Shown one piece after another: positions 5,001 to 6,799 of a stretch of 6,799 nt of DNA (position 1 is its first letter; each line of letters starts with the position of its first letter). Both the position numbers and the translations under genes were made by a program. The stretch is from Deltaproteobacteria bacterium (GTDB lineage: Bacteria > Myxococcota_A > Polyangia > Haliangiales > Haliangiaceae): positions 1 through 6,799 of the forward strand of contig JACCYD010000328.1 of the NCBI GenBank assembly GCA_013696695.1, given 5' to 3'. The notes beneath the pieces are model-generated. The model was not told where the DNA came from. It searched no databases and saw nothing but the letters and a program-made list of their open reading frames with translations.

Positions 5001-5861
5001 ATGGAGCCGGGGACCCGCGTCGGTGCGTATCGCGTGATCGGTCAGATCGGACGCGGCGGCATGGGCGGCGTGTTCGAGGTCGAAGCCGCGGACGGCCGGC
5101 GGTTCGCACTGAAGTCGCCGATGCAGGACACGCCCGGGAAAGATGTCGCGCGGCGCTTCGCTCGCGAGGCCAACGCGCTGCGCATGCTCGATCACCCGAA
5201 CCTGGTCGCGGCGTCCGACGTGTTCGTCGATGCAGGTCATCTGTTCCTCGTCATGGAGAAAGTCGAGGGGCGCACGCTGACCAAGCGGATGGTCGACGAG
5301 GACGATCCGATCACCCCGCGTATTGCACTCGTGCTCGCACGTCAGATGCTGGAGGGTATCGATCACGCGCACACGCATGGCCTCGTGCATCGAGATCTCA
5401 AGCCCGACAACGTGCTGCTGGTGCCGATGGGCGGCTGGGAGCGCGTCAAGTTGATCGACTTCGGCATCGTCAAGCTGATGGGCGATGCGGCCGCGGCGTT
5501 CGGCGCCGGAGCGTTGACGAGTACCGGCCTGGTGGTCGGCACGCCGGCGTACATGGCTCCCGAGCAGGCGCTCGGTCGGCTGGTCGACGCGCGCACGGAT
5601 CTCTACGCGGTCGGCATCATGCTGTACGAGATGCTCGCTGGGCGGGTGCCGTTCCGCGATCCCGATCCAGTCGTGATGATGCGCCAGCAGGTGAAGGCGG
5701 AGCTGCCGAGCCTGCGCAAGGTGACCGGCGAGCCGGTGTGGTGCACGCCGGAGCTGGTCGCGCTCGTCGAGGGAACGTTGGCCAAAAATCCCGATCACCG
5801 GTTCGCGAACGCGCGGGCGATGATCGGCGCGCTCGACATGGCGTTCGCATCGCTCGATTGA
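5001..5861 (+). CDS. Soluble Hanks-type Ser/Thr protein kinase (catalytic domain only)
   Basis: The protein has 286 residues and is almost entirely kinase domain (about 10-280). The motifs are intact: GRGGMG (17-22), Lys38, Glu56, HRD (130-132), Lys134, Asn137, DFG (153-155) and APE (186-188). There is no membrane helix, signal peptide or C-terminal sensory module, so it should act in the cytoplasm and may rely on partner proteins for input. The segment from DFG to APE spans 36 residues, against 29 and 28 in the two other kinases here, because of an Ala/Gly-rich insertion just after DFGIVKLM. This is where activating phosphorylation usually occurs (Thr/Ser near 173-175). The ATG at 5001 follows TAGACT at six bases with no Shine-Dalgarno. 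It is the last plus-strand gene and converges on the DUF3817 gene 16 bases away; no terminator hairpin is visible in that gap. Confidence 0.92.
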   Translation: MEPGTRVGAYRVIGQIGRGGMGGVFEVEAADGRRFALKSPMQDTPGKDVARRFAREANALRMLDHPNLVAASDVFVDAGHLFLVMEKVEGRTLTKRMVDEDDPITPRIALVLARQMLEGIDHAHTHGLVHRDLKPDNVLLVPMGGWERVKLIDFGIVKLMGDAAAAFGAGALTSTGLVVGTPAYMAPEQALGRLVDARTDLYAVGIMLYEMLAGRVPFRDPDPVVMMRQQVKAELPSLRKVTGEPVWCTPELVALVEGTLAKNPDHRFANARAMIGALDMAFASLD

Positions 5862-5877
5862 GTCGATGACCCGTGCG

Positions 5878-6165
5878 TTAGAACGTGCCGCGGCGGAGCC
5901 GGTGCTCGAGCCAGAACGCGCCGAGCGGGACGAGCGCGGCGATCATCGCGGTCGTGATCTGCTTGCGCGACCAGCCGCACGCACGGGCCGTGAACACGAG
6001 CGCGAGCACGAACACCACGAACAGGCCGCCGTGAACCGCGCCGGCGATGCGCACCGCGCCGGGGTTGCCGGCGAGGTACTTGAGCGGCATCGCGATGCCC
6101 ATCAGCACGACGTAGGACAGTCCCTCGAGCAGGCTGACGACGCGGAAGCGACCGACAGGCGTCAC
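5878..6165 (-). CDS. DUF3817-type small integral membrane protein
   Basis: This 95-residue protein starts at GTG 6165 (MTPVGRFRVVSLLEG...). It is very hydrophobic with about three membrane helices: roughly residues 8-32, 38-60 and 70-88. The sequence pattern matches the DUF3817 family as I remember it: an N-terminal RxxxxxEG block, MPLKYL after the first helix, an AVHG block in the second, and a basic C-terminus after the third. Members are small inner-membrane proteins of unknown function, often about 90-110 residues, so this one looks full length. The GTG lies only four bases after the stop of the FadL-like gene and has no clear Shine-Dalgarno, so translation is probably coupled to the upstream gene. 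The link to the beta-barrel protein may be only shared transcription. The assignment is good for the family; the role is unknown. Confidence 0.8.
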   Translation of the reverse strand: MTPVGRFRVVSLLEGLSYVVLMGIAMPLKYLAGNPGAVRIAGAVHGGLFVVFVLALVFTARACGWSRKQITTAMIAALVPLGAFWLEHRLRRGTF

Positions 6166-6169
6166 GCGC

Positions 6170-6799
6170 TCAGAACCAGGTGCTCGCGCCGAGCATGAAC
6201 AGCACGTAACCCGACTCGAACACCCCCCGGTTCACCGGCGCCTCGAGCTGCTGCTGGGGCACGAGGAGCGGGTTGATCGGATCGGGCCCCCGGCGGTCTT
6301 CGATAGGTCGCTCGACGCCGTCGCGGTTGCATCCGAGCTCGTTCGGGTTCGACGAGATGGGATTGCAGTCGCCGGGGTTCTCGTTCCTGCCCGAATGCAC
6401 GAGACCGAACCCGGCATCGATCTGGAAGCGGCCGGTGCGGAAGCCGCCGCCGAGCGCAACGGTCGTGCGCGCGGTGCCGTCGATGTCGGCGCGTAACCAG
6501 CCCGGCGTCGCGGCGGCGGTGTCGTGGGCGATGCCGCCGCGCGCGACGATCGTGGTCGTGCCGACCGGGAACTTCCAGCTCCCGCCGAGCCGTACGCTCA
6601 CCACGTCGCGGAACCCGTGCCGCACCTGGTTCTCCTTGATCGAGAGCCCACCGCCACCAGCCGTCACGAGCTCCGAATCGATCTTGACGCTGAAGTTAGT
6701 CGTCGCGTCGTTGCCCCAGTTCTCCCAGGCCACGTTCAGCTCGACATCGCCGCGCTCGGTGCCGCCCGCGCCGAGGAACTTGTAGCGGCCGCCGAGCAC
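6170..6799 (-). CDS. FadL-like outer-membrane transport protein (OmpP1/FadL/TodX type), C-terminal part
   Basis: The reading frame is open to the right edge, so the visible 209 residues are the C-terminal part and the true start lies outside the window. The segment alternates short amphipathic strands with loops and ends ...ASTWF with the terminal Phe typical of outer-membrane barrels recognised by BamA. The run RDVVSVRLGGSW, then ARGGIAHDT, then TTVALGGGF and DAGFGLVHS resembles the last strands of FadL-family proteins, which pass hydrophobic compounds such as long-chain fatty acids across the outer membrane. Between the last strands is a long polar loop (about 138-190), rich in Asn, Pro and Asp, with Cys145 and Cys157 that could form a disulfide at the cell surface. 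The family call rests on pattern memory. Another barrel family is possible, but an outer-membrane barrel is very likely. DUF3817 follows four bases downstream. Confidence 0.72.
   Translation of the reverse strand: MLGGRYKFLGAGGTERGDVELNVAWENWGNDATTNFSVKIDSELVTAGGGGLSIKENQVRHGFRDVVSVRLGGSWKFPVGTTTIVARGGIAHDTAAATPGWLRADIDGTARTTVALGGGFRTGRFQIDAGFGLVHSGRNENPGDCNPISSNPNELGCNRDGVERPIEDRRGPDPINPLLVPQQQLEAPVNRGVFESGYVLFMLGASTWF

Noticed and set aside
5862..5885. Possible bidirectional terminator between the convergent genes
   Set aside because: The gap is only 16 bases, and the only symmetry (CGTT AG AACG) has an impossible two-base loop and no T-run.
1..6799. Search for tRNA, rRNA, CRISPR arrays, insertion sequences or attachment sites
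   Set aside because: No cloverleaf, spaced direct repeats, transposase motifs or terminal inverted repeats were seen by eye, and intergenic space is too short for most of them.

Overview
This is a GC-rich window, tightly packed with genes, that looks chromosomal. It carries three Hanks-type (eukaryote-like) Ser/Thr protein kinases within about 5.6 kb, a stand-alone receiver-like protein, an outer-membrane beta-barrel protein with a terminal Phe, and a TPP riboswitch. That mix suggests a Gram-negative, kinase-rich bacterium, most likely a myxobacterium or related deltaproteobacterium (Myxococcota). The lineage is inferred from gene content and base composition only; no marker gene is present.

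Layout. (1) Positions 1-206, minus strand: the first 37 codons of a gene that runs off the left edge, preceded by a near-canonical TPP riboswitch whose closing helix can cover the ribosome binding site. The gene is therefore a thiamine gene, and thiC is favoured. (2) Positions 268-3302, minus strand: a 121-residue receiver-domain protein with Asn in place of the phospho-acceptor Asp. Seventeen bases downstream is an 883-residue fusion of a cytoplasmic Ser/Thr kinase, one transmembrane helix and a complete family-5 (oligopeptide/dipeptide type) solute-binding domain that should lie in the periplasm. (3) Positions 3303-3407: a divergent control region. (4) Positions 3408-5861, plus strand: a transmembrane Ser/Thr kinase with a short extracytoplasmic tail, a small zinc-ribbon protein, and a soluble kinase that is little more than a catalytic domain. 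(5) Positions 5878-6799, minus strand and convergent with the kinases: the C-terminal part of a FadL-like outer-membrane protein and, four bases downstream, a small DUF3817-type membrane protein.

How the parts may work together (inference). The two kinase transcription units share a 105-bp divergent region and may form one signalling island. The fusion kinase would sense a periplasmic ligand, perhaps a peptide, with its binding-protein domain and signal inward by phosphorylation. The pseudo-receiver, the zinc-ribbon protein and the two other kinases are candidate partners. All three kinase genes have a TAnnnT hexamer ending 6-7 bases before the start codon and no convincing Shine-Dalgarno, which fits leaderless transcripts made from separate promoters. 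By contrast, the thiamine gene and the zinc-ribbon gene have Shine-Dalgarno sequences.

The long overlapping open frames on the opposite strands, including a 732-codon one antisense to the fusion kinase, are GC-driven shadows and are not annotated.
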